Shown here in pieces: positions 63,528 through 64,000 of a DNA stretch of 64,000 bases. This stretch comes from Paraburkholderia caribensis. GTDB lineage: Bacteria > Pseudomonadota > Gammaproteobacteria > Burkholderiales > Burkholderiaceae. The stretch spans positions 682,001 through 746,000 of the forward strand of contig NZ_CP026103.1 of NCBI RefSeq assembly GCF_002902945.1, in the 5' to 3' direction. A model generated the notes under the pieces. That model did no database searches. It had not been told where the DNA came from and worked only from the letters and a program-made list of their open reading frames with translations. Made by a program: the position numbers and the translations under genes. The stretch's first letter is position 1; the number at the start of each line of letters is the position of its first letter.

Positions 63528-63998
63528 ATGGACCGTTTCAACCCCGGCAGCAGTCCCATCCATTTCACTGTCGTGTTGCCGTCCAGCGCGCGGCCTGCGC
63601 ATGAGCCGGCAGAGCCGCCGCAGCGCGGCGCCGCGCTCGATATCGTGTATATCGAGGGCTTCGTCGCGCAGACGGTGATCGGCATCGATGCGGCTGAACT
63701 GCACGAGCGCCAGCCCGTGCAACTGGATCTCGCGATCGGCGTGCCGTCGCTGCGCGCGTGCGAGACGGACCGGATCGACGACACGATCAATTACGCGGCC
63801 GTGCGCGCCGAGCTGCACACGCTGCTTGCGACACACAAGGTGCAGCTTCTCGAAGCGCTGGCTGAGCAGATCGCCCGGCTGTTGATCGACAGGTTCGGCG
63901 CTCAGTGGGTACGCGTCAAGTTGTGCAAACCCGCAAAGTTCGACGATGTCGCCGCCGTCGGTGTGATCATCGAACGGCAGCGCGAGCGCGTTGAGTGA
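63528..63998 (+). CDS. FolB-like dihydroneopterin aldolase of the C1 cluster
   Basis: 156 residues from ATG 63528 (GTGGAGCCCC upstream; an in-frame ATG at 63513 is an alternative). Pterin aldolase fold: IVYIEGFVAQTVIGIDAAEL, catalytic-type Glu in ELHERQPVQLDLAI, DDTINYAAV and the terminal KLCKPAKFDDVAAVGV with the conserved Lys. About 35 N-terminal residues are extra compared with FolB. Given its neighbours it probably serves H4MPT rather than folate. Its stop overlaps an ATG (TGATG, 63998-64000) at the window edge, so another coupled gene follows. Confidence 0.85.
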   Translation: MDRFNPGSSPIHFTVVLPSSARPAHEPAEPPQRGAALDIVYIEGFVAQTVIGIDAAELHERQPVQLDLAIGVPSLRACETDRIDDTINYAAVRAELHTLLATHKVQLLEALAEQIARLLIDRFGAQWVRVKLCKPAKFDDVAAVGVIIERQRERVE

Positions 63999-64000
63999 TG

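Overview
The window looks like a chromosomal segment of a Paraburkholderia/Burkholderia-type beta-proteobacterium. It is GC-rich with strong third-position GC bias, it carries a Burkholderia-type contact-dependent inhibition locus (bcpA-bcpI-bcpB), red-type (form IC) RuBisCO genes, and palindromic repeats that I associate from memory with Paraburkholderia genomes. No rRNA, tRNA or CRISPR array was seen.

Layout. 1-710: 3' end of a polymorphic (Rhs-like) toxin gene overlapping its immunity gene. 0.9-10.3 kb: housekeeping and transport genes: an NTF2-like protein, a branched-chain amino-acid type ABC transporter with a fused permease/ATPase, an AtoE-like short-chain fatty acid transporter, a histone-deacetylase-like amidohydrolase and phosphatidylserine synthase. 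10.5-18.8 kb: an RND tripartite efflux operon followed by an OmpR-type two-component system with its own promoter. 19.2-21.1 kb: a DUF2380/DUF3280 protein and a YVTN beta-propeller protein of the kind found with PQQ-dependent oxidation. 21.2-33.0 kb (minus): a CDI locus whose large exoprotein gene is split by a one-base frameshift. 33.2-35.6 kb: a TonB-dependent receptor.

35.8-64.0 kb is a one-carbon (C1) oxidation and CO2-fixation region. A long minus-strand run, fhcB-fhcA-fhcD-fhcC-cytochrome b561-pqqB-pqqC-pqqD-pqqE-response regulator, has mostly overlapping or closely spaced genes. It joins the formyltransferase/hydrolase complex to PQQ biosynthesis. Upstream lie a HisA-like gene and methylofuran genes (mfnD, mfnF, mfnE, mfnB, DUF447). 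From 59 kb on lie a dihydropteroate-synthase-like gene, dmrB, a sigma-54-dependent activator and a FolB-like aldolase, all fitting tetrahydromethanopterin (H4MPT) synthesis. Between these halves sits a 5.9-kb segment holding a 24-codon orphan pqqA and cbbL-S-X-F-P. It is bracketed by two inverted copies of a 660-bp near-palindromic element.

Working model (inference): a PQQ-dependent alcohol dehydrogenase encoded elsewhere makes formaldehyde; the H4MPT/methylofuran pathway oxidises it to formate; CO2 is refixed by the Calvin cycle. Two sites matching the sigma-54 -24/-12 consensus point at the fhc-pqq operon and at the orphan pqqA, and a sigma-54 activator is encoded in the same region. This suggests one C1 regulatory circuit.
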